Counted from the first letter of the stretch, positions 37,041 to 46,116 are shown. The stretch: DNA of 64,000 nucleotides from Pseudomonas orientalis (GCF_001439815.1 NZ_JYLM01000001.1:310001-374000), one strand, 5' to 3'. A program made the numbers and translations. The notes: generated by a model from the letters alone, not told the origin.

Positions 37041-38767
37041 CAGCGCGCGTCTCGGGTGTGCGTCCAGCGTTGCAGGAAGGCGGCGGCATCCACTTCGCCG
37101 GTGATGCGCTGGGCGCGGCGCTCATTGCCGTCCGGACCGATCCACACGAAGCTCGGTGGCCCCGGCACCTGGTAGCGGCCGAGCAGTTCACGGCTGGCGG
37201 CAGTGTCGGCGGTGACGTCCAGGCGCAGCAGGCGTACATCCTTCAGGGCATCCATGACTTCCGGTTTGCCGAACACCTGTTTTTCCATGATCTTGCACGA
37301 TACGCACCAGTCGGCGTAGTAGTCCACCAGCACCCATTGGCCCTGGGCCTTGGCGCTGTCGAGCTGGCTTTGCAGGGCGGCCGGGTCGTTGATGGTGGTG
37401 AACCCATCGTGAGCGCCGGCTGTGGCGGCGACCCGCGAGCCGCTGTAGACCTTCAGCGGTTGCCACAGCTCATCGCTGCCGCCGGCCGCGCCCACCACCA
37501 GCACCGCGCCCCACAGGCCCAGCACCAGGGAGCCTGCGCCAAACACTTTGGCGGCCAGGCCGTATTCACGCGCCAGCGTCCAACCGCAATAGGCCATGAC
37601 CAGTGCCAGTGCGCCCCACAGGCCGAGCCACAGGCTTTCGCCGACCACCGGGCGAATCATCAGCACGGCGGTGCCGAGGAACAGGAAGCCGAAGACGCCC
37701 TTGAGCATGTTCATCCAGGTGCCCGGCTTGGGAAGGAAGCGGTTGCCCACGGTGACCAGCAACAGCAACGGGATGCCGATGCCGATGCCCATGGCGAACA
37801 GGATCAGCCCGCCATGCAGCGCATTGCCGCTCTGGGCGATATACAGCAGGGCGCCGGCCAGGGGCGCGGTCATGCACGGGCCCACCAGCAGGCCGGACAA
37901 CGCACCGAGAATGCCGGCACCGACCAGGCTGCCACCGCTCTGCCGGCGGCTGACCGTGTCGAGGCGGTCACGCAGGAAGGCCGGCAGTTGCAGTTCAAAG
38001 AAGCCGAACATCGGCAGGGCGAGGATCACGAACAATGCGGCGAAACTGCCGAGGATCCACGGGGTTTGCAGCAGCGCAGCCAGATTGCCGCCGAGCAGCG
38101 CGGCCATCACGCCCAGCGCGGCATACACCAGCGCCATGCACACCACGTAGCTGCTGGCCAGGGCAAAGCCGCGACGCGGGCTGGCACCGCTGCCCACCAC
38201 CAGGCCGGCGAGGATCGGCAGCATCGGCAACGAACACGGGGCGAACGCCAGCAACAGACCCAGGCCGAAAAAGATCAGCAGGCTCCAGCCCAGGCTGCGC
38301 TGTTGCAGGCCGCTGGCCAGGCTCTGGTCCTGGGCCTGTGCGGTGGCGGCGACCGCCGGGTTGCCGCCCAGGTCCACGGTGATCGATTGCGGCGGATAGC
38401 ACAGGCCGGCATCGGCACAGCCCTGCCAGCCCAGCTTGACCTGGCCGGTGGTGCCGGCCGGGAGCTTCACTTCCAGGCCCTGGCGATACACCTGCTGTTC
38501 GCCGAAGAACTCATCGCTATGGGCTTCACCCTGGGGCAGCACGGGCTTTTCGGCCAGGCCGTCGAATTTCATGCGCTGCTGGTACAGGTAATAACCGTCG
38601 GCAATCTGCCAATACAGCTGGGTCTCGCCGCTTTCAAGACGCTCGGAGGTAAAGGTGAAGGCCTTGCCCACCGGCAGGAAATCGGGTTTGGTATCGAACG
38701 GATTGCCCGGCGCGGCCTGGGCGAACCCCGCCAGCAACACCAGCAGAAAAGTAAATAGATACCGCAT
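37040..38767 (-). CDS. dsbD: Thiol:disulfide interchange protein DsbD
   Basis: 575 residues. The signal peptide is MRYLFTFLLVLLAGFAQAA. The periplasmic alpha domain has the redox pair in WQGCADAGLCYPP. A transmembrane domain of about eight helices carries Cys residues in AFAPCSLPMLPI and LVGPCMTAPLAG. The C-terminal gamma thioredoxin domain has YYADWCVSCKIMEK. DsbD passes electrons from cytoplasmic thioredoxin to periplasmic partners, here presumably the TlpA-like protein and DsbG. It begins the operon and is divergent from a two-component system with which it shares a 176-base control region. Confidence 0.95.
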   Translation of the reverse strand: MRYLFTFLLVLLAGFAQAAPGNPFDTKPDFLPVGKAFTFTSERLESGETQLYWQIADGYYLYQQRMKFDGLAEKPVLPQGEAHSDEFFGEQQVYRQGLEVKLPAGTTGQVKLGWQGCADAGLCYPPQSITVDLGGNPAVAATAQAQDQSLASGLQQRSLGWSLLIFFGLGLLLAFAPCSLPMLPILAGLVVGSGASPRRGFALASSYVVCMALVYAALGVMAALLGGNLAALLQTPWILGSFAALFVILALPMFGFFELQLPAFLRDRLDTVSRRQSGGSLVGAGILGALSGLLVGPCMTAPLAGALLYIAQSGNALHGGLILFAMGIGIGIPLLLLVTVGNRFLPKPGTWMNMLKGVFGFLFLGTAVLMIRPVVGESLWLGLWGALALVMAYCGWTLAREYGLAAKVFGAGSLVLGLWGAVLVVGAAGGSDELWQPLKVYSGSRVAATAGAHDGFTTINDPAALQSQLDSAKAQGQWVLVDYYADWCVSCKIMEKQVFGKPEVMDALKDVRLLRLDVTADTAASRELLGRYQVPGPPSFVWIGPDGNERRAQRITGEVDAAAFLQRWTHTRDAR

Positions 38768-38814
38768 GGTCCAGCCTTAATTCGATGCAAGTGAGGCACA
38801 CAATGTGTGGCGTT

Positions 38815-38834
38815 GATTAACCGATGATTAACCG
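38815..38834. promoter_or_regulatory. Tandem GATTAACCG repeats, candidate response-regulator site
   Basis: GATTAACCG at 38815-38823 and again at 38826-38834, start to start 11 bases. This is the one-turn direct-repeat layout bound by OmpR-family regulators. It lies between dsbD and the divergent OmpR-type regulator gene and could control both. Confidence 0.65.
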
Positions 38835-38943
38835 GACGCTATTCTAGAGTGTAGGGGTTATCGGGTGTTGCGAAGTTAGCGGCATAATGCGCGCTTAATC
38901 CGTGCGCTTTCTAATCACCCGCATCTTTCATGAAGGGTTCAGC

Positions 38944-39624
38944 ATGCACGTACTGGTCTGTGAAGACGACGAACTGATCGCCAGCGGCATCGTGGCCGGC
39001 CTCACCGCCCAGGGCTTCACGGTCGAACGCGTGGGCACGGCTGCGGCGGCCAGGGCGATGCTCAGGGCGGCGACCTTCGACATCATGGTGCTCGACCTCG
39101 GCCTGCCCGACGAAGACGGCCTGAAACTGCTGCAGCAGCAGCGCAGCCAGGGCCTGGAAATCCCGGTGTTAATCCTCACCGCGCGTGACTCGGTGACCAA
39201 CCGCGTCGACGGTCTGCAGGCGGGTGCCGATGACTACCTGCTCAAGCCCTTTGACCTGCGCGAACTTGCCGCCCGCCTGCAAACCCTGCTGCGCCGCGTG
39301 GCGGGGCGCAGTGTCAACCTTATCGAACATGGCCGCCTGGCGTACAACCCCAGCAGCCGCGAGACGTTCCTGGGCGGCCAGCCGGTGGACCTGTCGCGCC
39401 GTGAACAGGCGCTGTTGCAGGCCTTGCTGCACAACAAGGGCCGCGTGCTCTCCAGTGAGCAGCTCAAGGACAGCGTCTACGGGTTCAACGACGAATTGGA
39501 AAGCAACGCGCTGAACGTGCACATCCACCACCTGCGGCGCAAATTGGGCAATGGCATCGTCGAGACCGTCCGCGGCCTCGGTTATCGCCTGGGTCCGGCG
39601 GATGCGGGAGAGGAGGCTTCGTGA
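38944..39624 (+). CDS. dsbR: OmpR-family response regulator (DsbR-like)
   Basis: 226 residues: a receiver with acidic E7-D8-D9, phospho-site D51 (IMVLDLGLPDEDG) and Lys in DDYLLKPFD, then a winged-helix OmpR domain (LSRREQALLQALLHNKGRVLSSEQLKDSVYGF through VETVRGLGYRL). I chose ATG 38944, which starts directly at the first strand, over a GTG at 38902. Position beside dsbD-dsbG matches PA2479-PA2480, the copper-responsive DsbRS system of P. aeruginosa as I recall it; that function is inferred from synteny. It overlaps the kinase gene by one base. Confidence 0.87.
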   Translation: MHVLVCEDDELIASGIVAGLTAQGFTVERVGTAAAARAMLRAATFDIMVLDLGLPDEDGLKLLQQQRSQGLEIPVLILTARDSVTNRVDGLQAGADDYLLKPFDLRELAARLQTLLRRVAGRSVNLIEHGRLAYNPSSRETFLGGQPVDLSRREQALLQALLHNKGRVLSSEQLKDSVYGFNDELESNALNVHIHHLRRKLGNGIVETVRGLGYRLGPADAGEEAS

Positions 39625-40943
39625 TGAGCCTGCGCCTGCGCCTGACGTTCAAGCTCGGCGCCGCGTTTGTATTGATCTGGGCCCTGGCGGCGGCCTGGAT
39701 GCTCAACGACCTGCGCAAGCAGATGATGTTTTCTCTCGACCAGCGGCTGGTCGCCTCGGCGCGCATGGTGGCCGGGCTGACCGAACAGATGCCGGGCCTG
39801 GCCAGTGTCGGCGCCGGCACCCATTTGCGCACCGAACAACTCAACGTACCGGGGGGCATGGCCTGCCAGGTCAGTTCCCTGCACGGTGAAATCCTGGCGC
39901 GCAGCCACACCACGCCGGATGAAGGGCTGGAGTCGCGCAAGAGCGGTTTTCGCGACCAGATAATCGATGGCGTGGGCTGGCGCAGTTTCACCCTGTCCCG
40001 TGGCGACCTGCTGATCACCACCGCCGACCGTCAGGTGGAGCGTGAGGCGCTGAACCTGTCGATCCTGCTCGCGGCCTCGGTGCCGGTTGGCGTGGCCTTG
40101 CTGGGCTGCCTGTGCCTGCTGTGGCTGGGCATCGGCCAAAGCCTGGTGCCGCTCAATCGCATGCGTGACGCCTTGATGCGCCGCAGCGCCGACTCCCTTG
40201 AACCGCTGCAGATCCACCCGCTGCCCAGCGAACTCAAGCCATTGCTCGACACCCAGAACCAACTGTTGCAACGCATCGCCAAGACCATCGAGCGTGAGCG
40301 CCGCCTCACCGGCGACGCCGCCCATGAGCTGCGCAGCCCATTGACGGCGATCAAGACCCACCTGCAGGTGGCCCGCATGACCGAGGGTACGGCCCGTGAC
40401 CAGTCCCTGGCTCATGCCGAGGAAGGCGCCGACCGCTTGCACCGCACCCTGGAACAACTGTTGCTGCTGGCACGGGTGGAGGGCAGCCTGTCGTTTGACG
40501 ATGGTTTGCAGTGCAGCGCCGACGAGGTTGCCCGGCTGGCGATCCAGGATGCCAATGCCGGGGACAATTCGCGTATCGACCTGATCCTGGCGGACGGTCT
40601 TGCCGACACGCCGGTGGACATGCCCGTGGGCCTGGCCGTCGCGGCCTTGCGCAACCTGCTGGACAACGCCTTGCGCCACACCCCGGCCGATACCCGTGTG
40701 GAGCTGAGGGTTTTCTCCAGCGCCGACAAGGTGGTGTTCCGCGTGCGCGACCACGGCCCGCAGATTTCCAGCGAGGACCTGCAATACCTCACCCAACGCT
40801 TCTGGCGCAACGGCAGCAGCGAAGGCTGTGGCCTGGGCCTGGCGATCGTTCAGGCGATCGTCCAGCGCTGCGCGTGCTCGCTGACATTCGACAGCCAGGC
40901 GGATGGCCTGCGCGTTGATTTGGGCATGCCGTTGCGACGCTGA
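39624..40943 (+). CDS. dsbS: Sensor histidine kinase (DsbS-like)
   Basis: 439 residues. Two membrane helices (about 8-27 and 145-170) enclose a periplasmic sensor of about 115 residues, with a HAMP-like linker after the second helix. The phospho-His is near residue 234 in DAAHELRSPLTAIKTHLQ. The ATPase has an N box LRNLLDNALRHTP, RVRDHGPQI and a G box CGLGLAIVQAIVQR. The periplasmic part contains a Cys in GGMACQVSS, of interest if copper or thiols are sensed. The ATG at 39624 follows AGGAGG by seven bases; a GTG at 39621 is the alternative. A strong terminator follows. Confidence 0.88.
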   Translation: MSLRLRLTFKLGAAFVLIWALAAAWMLNDLRKQMMFSLDQRLVASARMVAGLTEQMPGLASVGAGTHLRTEQLNVPGGMACQVSSLHGEILARSHTTPDEGLESRKSGFRDQIIDGVGWRSFTLSRGDLLITTADRQVEREALNLSILLAASVPVGVALLGCLCLLWLGIGQSLVPLNRMRDALMRRSADSLEPLQIHPLPSELKPLLDTQNQLLQRIAKTIERERRLTGDAAHELRSPLTAIKTHLQVARMTEGTARDQSLAHAEEGADRLHRTLEQLLLLARVEGSLSFDDGLQCSADEVARLAIQDANAGDNSRIDLILADGLADTPVDMPVGLAVAALRNLLDNALRHTPADTRVELRVFSSADKVVFRVRDHGPQISSEDLQYLTQRFWRNGSSEGCGLGLAIVQAIVQRCACSLTFDSQADGLRVDLGMPLRR

Positions 40944-40966
40944 ACGCTTTTCTGCAAGTGCCAAAT

Positions 40967-41017
40967 AATTACCGCCCGCCTGAGCTTCAAGTCTTCAGGA
41001 TGGCGGTAATTTTTTTG
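40967..41017 (+). terminator. Rho-independent terminator after the sensor kinase
   Basis: AATTACCGCC (40967-40976) and GGCGGTAATT (41002-41011) pair, with a smaller CCTGA/TCAGG stem inside, and a run of T follows. Confidence 0.88.
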
Positions 41018-41066
41018 CGCTTGAAAGGGCCGAATGATTCGGCCCGTATTGAAAAGGACGGATCTT

Positions 41067-41834
41067 ATGTTGGTCATCGATACCAGTTTCCCTGCCAGGG
41101 ATTTCAACGAACGTAACGGCGAGCGGGTGGGGCAGGTGATCCTGCACTACACTGCGGCGTCCTTCGCATCGTCCCTGCGCACCCTGACCCGGAATGGGGT
41201 CAGCGCGCACTATCTGCTGCCCGATCCCGATGAGCCCGCCTACCGCGCTGCCGGCTATGACGAGCTGCGTGTGTTTCGCCTGGTGGGCGAGGACAAGCGT
41301 GCCTGGCATGCCGGAGCAAGTCATTGGGGCGGGCGGGATAACCTCAACAGCCGCGCGATCGGCATCGAAATCGTCAACCTGGCGCGTGACGACAAAGGCG
41401 TGTTCACTTTTCCGGCGTATCGCGAGGAACAGGTGCAGGTGTTGATTGCGCTGGTGCGCGACATTCTCGAGCGCTACCCGCGCATCGGCCCGGTCGATAT
41501 CCTCGGGCATTCGGATGTGGCGTACTGGCGCAAGAGCGACCCGGGCCCTCGACTACCCTGGCGGTGCCTGTACGAAGCCGGAATAGGGGCCTGGTTTGAC
41601 GAAAGCACCCGGGCGATGTACCAACGCCGGTTTTGCGTGGGGCTGCCGCCGGAAGTGGAAGTCGAGCGGGCGTTTCAGCGCTATGGCTACAAACCGGCCT
41701 GGAATCGCCAGGCCTTTGAACAGCGCACCCGGGCGTTTCAGATGCACTTTCGACCGCGCGATTATACCGGGCGTCTGGATGCCGAGACCTGCGCGATCCT
41801 GTATGCACTCAACGATAAATACCGCGGCCTCTAA
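41067..41834 (+). CDS. N-acetylmuramoyl-L-alanine amidase, AmpDh3-like
   Basis: 255 residues, the same length as P. aeruginosa AmpDh3. The Amidase_2 domain has the zinc His in VILHYTAASFASS (H27), the catalytic Glu region AIGIEIVNLARDDKGVFTFP and the second ligand set GHSDVAYWRKSDPGPRLPW. A C-terminal helical peptidoglycan-binding segment (AFQMHFRPRDYTGRLDAETCAILYALN) follows. It cleaves the MurNAc-L-Ala bond. I chose ATG 41067, with AAAAGGACG upstream. No signal peptide is visible. Recycling, or T6SS-type delivery as reported for AmpDh3, are possible; nothing nearby decides. Confidence 0.88.
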   Translation: MLVIDTSFPARDFNERNGERVGQVILHYTAASFASSLRTLTRNGVSAHYLLPDPDEPAYRAAGYDELRVFRLVGEDKRAWHAGASHWGGRDNLNSRAIGIEIVNLARDDKGVFTFPAYREEQVQVLIALVRDILERYPRIGPVDILGHSDVAYWRKSDPGPRLPWRCLYEAGIGAWFDESTRAMYQRRFCVGLPPEVEVERAFQRYGYKPAWNRQAFEQRTRAFQMHFRPRDYTGRLDAETCAILYALNDKYRGL

Positions 41835-41850
41835 AGCCAAACACCATTCA

Positions 41851-41943
41851 AATGTGGGAGGGGGCTTGCCCCCGATAGCGGTGTGTCAGTTGAAAAATGG
41901 CTGGCTGACCCACCGCCATCGGGGGCAAGCCCCCTCCCACATT
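41851..41943. repeat. REPIN, family B
   Basis: GTGGGAGGGGGCTTGCCCCC facing its inverted copy, with GGTGTGTCAG and CTGACCCACC inner arms, between the amidase and the pvdH promoter. Confidence 0.95.
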
Positions 41944-41978
41944 CGATCTGCATACATCTGTAAATCCGACCGGGTCTC

Positions 41979-42002
41979 TAAATCCTTGCGCACCTGATGC
42001 GT
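41979..42002 (+). promoter_or_regulatory. PvdS-dependent (iron-starvation box) promoter of pvdH
   Basis: TAAAT at 41979-41983, exactly 16 bases, then CGT at 42000-42002: a perfect match to the PvdS consensus, 64 bases before the pvdH ATG. Confidence 0.9.
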
Positions 42003-42066
42003 CTTCAGAACATGAAGTCCGTGCGTATTCCCCACTCCCACGGATCACCACCTGAGGGATCGAGAG

Positions 42067-43467
42067 ATGTCAGTCGCCACCAGCCCTATCGAAGCCGCGC
42101 CTGCGCACGCCAGCGAAACGCTCTACCAGTTCGACGAAACCCCGCTGCTGGCTCGCCAGCGCCAGCAGGAATCCAACGCCCGCAGCTATCCGCGGCGCAT
42201 TCCGCTGGCGCTCAAGCGTGCCAAGGGTATCTACGTGGAAGACGTGGAAGGCCGCAGTTTCATTGACTGCCTGGCCGGCGCCGGCACGCTGGCGCTCGGG
42301 CATAACCACCCGGTGGTGATCCAGGCCATTCAACAGGTATTGAGCGACGAGTTGCCGTTGCACACCCTGGACCTGACCACGCCGGTCAAGGATCAGTTCG
42401 TGCAGGACCTGTTCGGCCTGTTGCCGCCGGCGCTGGCGCGGGAGGCGAAGATCCAGTTCTGCGGCCCCACCGGCACCGATGCGGTGGAAGCGGCCTTGAA
42501 GCTGGTACGCACCGCCACCGGGCGCAGTACGGTGTTGTCGTTCCAGGGCGGTTATCACGGCATGAGCCAGGGCGCGTTGAGCCTGATGGGCAGCCTCGGG
42601 CCGAAGAAACCCCTGGGCGCGTTGCTCGGCAATGGCGTGCAATTTCTGCCATTCCCCTACGACTACCGTTGCCCGTTCGGCCTGGGTGGCGCGCAGGGCG
42701 TACGGGTCAACCTGCATTACCTGGAAAACCTGCTCAACGATCCCGAAGCCGGCGTGTTGCCGCCGGCGGCGGTGATTGTCGAAGTGGTGCAGGGCGAGGG
42801 CGGCGTGATACCGGCGGATCTTGACTGGCTGCGCGGCCTGCGACGGATCACCGAACAGGCGGGCGTCGCGCTGATCGTCGATGAGATCCAGAGTGGCTTT
42901 GGCCGCACCGGCAAAATGTTTGCCTTCGAGCACGCGGGGATCATCCCGGACGTGGTGGTAATGTCCAAGGCGATTGGCGGCAGCTTGCCGCTGGCGGTGG
43001 TGGTCTACCGCGACTGGCTCGACACCTGGCTGCCGGGTGCGCATGCCGGTACCTTCCGTGGCAATCAGATGGCGATGGCGGCGGGGTCTGCGGTGATGCG
43101 CTACCTCAAGGAGCACGACCTGGCCGCGCATGCGGCGGCGATGGGCGAGCGCCTGGGTGAGCATTTGCGCATCCTGCAGCGCGATTTTCCGCACCTGGGG
43201 GATATTCGCGGGCGTGGGCTGATGCTCGGCGTGGAGCTGGTAGACCCCAATGGCATGTGCGACATCCAGGGCCATCCGCCGGTGCATCACCAGCTCGCGC
43301 CGCTGGTACAACGCGAATGCCTCAAGCGCGGCCTGATCCTCGAGTTGGGTGGGCGCCATGGCAGTGTGGTGCGCTTCCTGCCGCCGCTGGTGATCACCGC
43401 CGCCGAGATAGACCGCGTCGCCGAGATCTTCGGGCGCGCCCTGGCGGCGGCGGTCGCCGGCGTCTAA
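42067..43467 (+). CDS. pvdH: L-2,4-diaminobutyrate:2-oxoglutarate aminotransferase PvdH
   Basis: 466 residues, a class III PLP aminotransferase. Key pieces: GPTGTDAVEAALKLVRTATGR, SFQGGYHGMSQGALSLMG (cofactor ring contact), ALIVDEIQSGFGRTGKMFAFEH (PLP Asp) and VVVMSKAIGGSLPLAVVVY (Schiff-base Lys). It makes L-2,4-diaminobutyrate from aspartate semialdehyde for pyoverdine, the residue used by the last PvdL module. The start ATG follows GAGGG. It is preceded by a PvdS promoter and followed by an mbtH-like gene, as in P. aeruginosa PA2413-PA2412. Ectoine-type EctB is a less likely alternative because no ect genes are near. Confidence 0.95.
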   Translation: MSVATSPIEAAPAHASETLYQFDETPLLARQRQQESNARSYPRRIPLALKRAKGIYVEDVEGRSFIDCLAGAGTLALGHNHPVVIQAIQQVLSDELPLHTLDLTTPVKDQFVQDLFGLLPPALAREAKIQFCGPTGTDAVEAALKLVRTATGRSTVLSFQGGYHGMSQGALSLMGSLGPKKPLGALLGNGVQFLPFPYDYRCPFGLGGAQGVRVNLHYLENLLNDPEAGVLPPAAVIVEVVQGEGGVIPADLDWLRGLRRITEQAGVALIVDEIQSGFGRTGKMFAFEHAGIIPDVVVMSKAIGGSLPLAVVVYRDWLDTWLPGAHAGTFRGNQMAMAAGSAVMRYLKEHDLAAHAAAMGERLGEHLRILQRDFPHLGDIRGRGLMLGVELVDPNGMCDIQGHPPVHHQLAPLVQRECLKRGLILELGGRHGSVVRFLPPLVITAAEIDRVAEIFGRALAAAVAGV

Positions 43468-43505
43468 TTTTCCTGGCCCTTGATACGTTTCTACAGATAT
43501 CAGTG

Positions 43506-43522
43506 CTGCGCATGGTGCGCAG
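43506..43522. other. Hairpin between pvdH and the mbtH-like gene
   Basis: CTGCGCA and TGCGCAG form a perfect 7-bp stem around TGG, 28 bases before the next ATG. No T-run follows; it may attenuate or stabilise the transcript. Confidence 0.4.
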
Positions 43523-43549
43523 CCGGCCTTTGAGCGACGGAGAACCGCA

Positions 43550-43771
43550 ATGACCTCAGTATTTGACCGCGACGACATCCTGTTTCAGGTAGTGGTCAAC
43601 CACGAAGAGCAATACTCGATCTGGCCCGACTACAAGGCGGTGCCGGAGGGCTGGCGCACCGTGGGCAAGAGCGGCATGAAGAAAGAGTGCCTGGCCTATA
43701 TCGAAGAGAACTGGACGGATATGCGTCCGCTGAGCCTGCGTCAGAAGATGGATGGCGCTGCACTCGCGTAA
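43550..43771 (+). CDS. MbtH-like protein
   Basis: 73 residues with the MbtH fingerprint: [15 protein letters not shown], then [32 protein letters not shown], with the conserved Trp residues. MbtH proteins bind NRPS adenylation domains and aid their folding or activity. It is the second gene after the PvdS promoter of pvdH, with GGAG upstream of its ATG. It corresponds to P. aeruginosa PA2412, which is needed for normal pyoverdine synthesis. Confidence 0.95.
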   Translation: MTSVFDRDDILFQVVVNHEEQYSIWPDYKAVPEGWRTVGKSGMKKECLAYIEENWTDMRPLSLRQKMDGAALA

Positions 43772-43786
43772 CCACCGCCGATCAAA

Positions 43787-43877
43787 AATGTGGGAGGGGG
43801 CTTGCCCCCGATGGCAGTGGATCAGTTACAGATGCATCAACTGACACACCGCTATCGGGGGCAAGCCCTCTCCCACA
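43787..43877. repeat. REPIN, family B
   Basis: GTGGGAGGGGGCTTGCCCCC facing GGGGGCAAGCCCTCTCCCAC, between the convergent ends of the mbtH-like and mscS genes. One arm base is changed (CCCTCTCC). Confidence 0.94.
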
Positions 43878-43878
43878 A

Positions 43879-46050
43879 TTAATTTGCGTTGACTTCAGGC
43901 CTTTCTTTCTCCTGTCCCCCCGTCACCACCTGCACACTCAAGCGCGGTGTCGCCAGGTCAAGCCCGGCTTCATCCAGGTGTCGCTTGAGCGACAGGTTGA
44001 ACGCCCGCGACACTTCCCATTGCTTGATCGGCGCGGTCTTGAACCGCGCGCGCAGGATGGCGCTGCCCGATTCAAAACTCTCCACGCCCTGGATCTCCAG
44101 CGGCGACCAGATATTGCGGCGTTGCAGCGGGTCATTGCGCATGGCCTGGCCGACATCGCGCATCAGCTTGATCGCGTCGTCGATCTCCATGTTGTAGGGG
44201 ATCGCCACGCGAAAGATCGCGTAGCCGAACTCGCGGGAATAGTTCTTGATGCTCTTGATTTCGCTGAACGGAATGGTGTGCACGATGCCGTCGATATCGC
44301 GCAGGCGCACGGTCCGAATGGTCAGGCCTTCGACGGTGCCCAGGTGGCCACCGACGTCCACGTAGTCATCGATGGCCAGGGAGTCCTCGATAATGATGAA
44401 CAGGCCGGTGATCAAGTCCGCCACCAGCGACTGCGCACCAAAACCGATGGCGATACCGATCACACCCGCACCGGCCAGCAGCGGCGTGACGTTCATGCCC
44501 ATGTTCGCCAGGGCGACGATGGCGGCAATGATAAAGATTGTCACGAACAGCACGTTGCGGATCAGCGGCATCATGGTCTGCGCGCGCGCATTGGCCAGGC
44601 CTTTGCGTGAGCGGGTCAGGGCGTGGTGGATCGCGGTGTCGCTGAGGATCCAGATCAGCCAGGCGAACAGCAGGGTCCCGCCCAGGCCGAACAGCTTGAC
44701 GCTGACTTCATGGCCGTCGCCTTCGGTAAAGCGAATCATCGACAGGCCCCAGACCCGCAGCCCCAACTCGATAAACACCAGCCACACCACCAGATGCACC
44801 AGGGTGTAGACGAAGCTTTTCAGGCGGTCGGAGTACAGCGCATGGCGCTTGTGCCCGCGTTGTGGTTTGAGGGCGTGGCGTCGCACCAGCCCGTTGATCA
44901 CCATGCACAACACCAGCAGCACCGTGCACAGCAGCGACTGGCGCAGGGCCGTGCTGGTGTCACCGGCGGAGAGGAAGGTGGCGAACAGCGAAATGCCCAC
45001 CAGCAACAGCGCCGGCAGGTACCAGAAGGTGCCGATGATCGAGAGGGTGTCGGTGAGGGCGCGACGGGTCAAGCGGCGCGACAGCGGCTGGTTGCGGATC
45101 AGGTGGGCAATCGGCCGACGGAACCGCAGGATAAACACACCGGTGGACAGCGCCGCCATTACATTGGCAACGGTCGCGGCGGTGTGGGCCAGGTGCTGGC
45201 CGAGCGCCGCGACCAGGCGCGGGTCGCTCAGGGCTTCGCCAAAGGCGGCAAAACTGCCGATCCACCACAGCGGGCGGAAGGCCTGGTGGCGCAGGATATA
45301 CAGGGCGCGGTGACGGTGCGGGCCGTCGAGCACGGAGAAGGCAATCACGCAGATGGCGGAGAAACAGGTGCCAACCACCAGCGCGTAAGCCAGCACCATT
45401 GCCAAGGATTTGCCCAAGGACGAAGGCAGGGCGTAGCTCAGGTACACCGTGATCACCAGGGCGATCAACCACGGGCCCAGCTTGCGCAGGGCGAAGCGCA
45501 GCATGTCCCAGGTGCGCGGGTGTTGTGGTAACTCTTCGGGCAGGCCGAAGCGTTCGCGCACGCGGTGGCTGAGCCAGATCAGCGCGGCGGCCAGCAGGCT
45601 CCACACCGCGAGGATCAGCGCAAAGCCAAAGATGATCGGCAACCATTCGTTGGCCGGCAGCATCAGTGCGCTGAGTTCATCCTTGGCCAGGTCGACTTCA
45701 TTGGACCAGCGCCCCAGCGGGCTGTCGGCGCCGGAGAACTGCTGTTCAAAGCCCGACAACGTGCTGCCGATCAGGCCGAGTACACCGAGTTCGGCGGCCG
45801 GTTGGGCTTTTTGCGTGGCGGCGCGCAGCTTTTTCAGGTCGCTCAGCAGTTGGCTGCGCTGCTGGTCGTTCTCCAGGGTCTTGATCACCTCATCCAGCGA
45901 CTGCCCCAAGGGCACCTCGGCCTGGGGTTGGGCCTTGGTGGAGCCGCCCAGCATCCCGGGCAGGCCCACGGCCTGGGCGGACGTCGGCGGCAGTAACATG
46001 AGCAGGGTGATCAGCAGGTAGCGGGGCAGGGCAAACAGACGGGAAAGCAC
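43879..46050 (-). CDS. Mechanosensitive channel, MscS family (YbiO-like)
   Basis: 723 residues, far longer than MscS (286), in the range of the large YbiO/YbdG-type members. A signal peptide (RLFALPRYLLITLLMLLPPTSAQA) precedes a periplasmic helical region, then about ten membrane segments. The conserved pore and beta domain lies at about residues 510-620, with GAGVIGIAIGFGAQSLVADLITGLFIIIEDSLAIDDYVDV and GTVEGLTIRTVRLRDIDGIVHTIPFSEI. It should open under hypo-osmotic stress. The start is a GTG. The transcript ends in a REPIN. Confidence 0.9.
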   Translation of the reverse strand: MLSRLFALPRYLLITLLMLLPPTSAQAVGLPGMLGGSTKAQPQAEVPLGQSLDEVIKTLENDQQRSQLLSDLKKLRAATQKAQPAAELGVLGLIGSTLSGFEQQFSGADSPLGRWSNEVDLAKDELSALMLPANEWLPIIFGFALILAVWSLLAAALIWLSHRVRERFGLPEELPQHPRTWDMLRFALRKLGPWLIALVITVYLSYALPSSLGKSLAMVLAYALVVGTCFSAICVIAFSVLDGPHRHRALYILRHQAFRPLWWIGSFAAFGEALSDPRLVAALGQHLAHTAATVANVMAALSTGVFILRFRRPIAHLIRNQPLSRRLTRRALTDTLSIIGTFWYLPALLLVGISLFATFLSAGDTSTALRQSLLCTVLLVLCMVINGLVRRHALKPQRGHKRHALYSDRLKSFVYTLVHLVVWLVFIELGLRVWGLSMIRFTEGDGHEVSVKLFGLGGTLLFAWLIWILSDTAIHHALTRSRKGLANARAQTMMPLIRNVLFVTIFIIAAIVALANMGMNVTPLLAGAGVIGIAIGFGAQSLVADLITGLFIIIEDSLAIDDYVDVGGHLGTVEGLTIRTVRLRDIDGIVHTIPFSEIKSIKNYSREFGYAIFRVAIPYNMEIDDAIKLMRDVGQAMRNDPLQRRNIWSPLEIQGVESFESGSAILRARFKTAPIKQWEVSRAFNLSLKRHLDEAGLDLATPRLSVQVVTGGQEKERPEVNAN

Positions 46051-46116
46051 GAGGCGGTCAACCTTGAAAACGACGAATCGACCGAGTGTACGAGGCCGCT
46101 ATGCCAGATGCGAGTG

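Noticed and set aside
37058..38758. 566-codon open frame on the plus strand opposite dsbD
   Set aside because: Low-complexity His/Gln/Ala/Gly-rich translation, exactly antisense to a clear dsbD; a GC-skewed shadow.
41961..41965. An additional TAAAT as a second PvdS box before pvdH
   Set aside because: No CGT lies 16 or 17 bases downstream; the box at 41979 fits exactly.
42070..43578. 502-codon minus-strand frame opposite pvdH
   Set aside because: Antisense to a well-supported aminotransferase and without any family signature.
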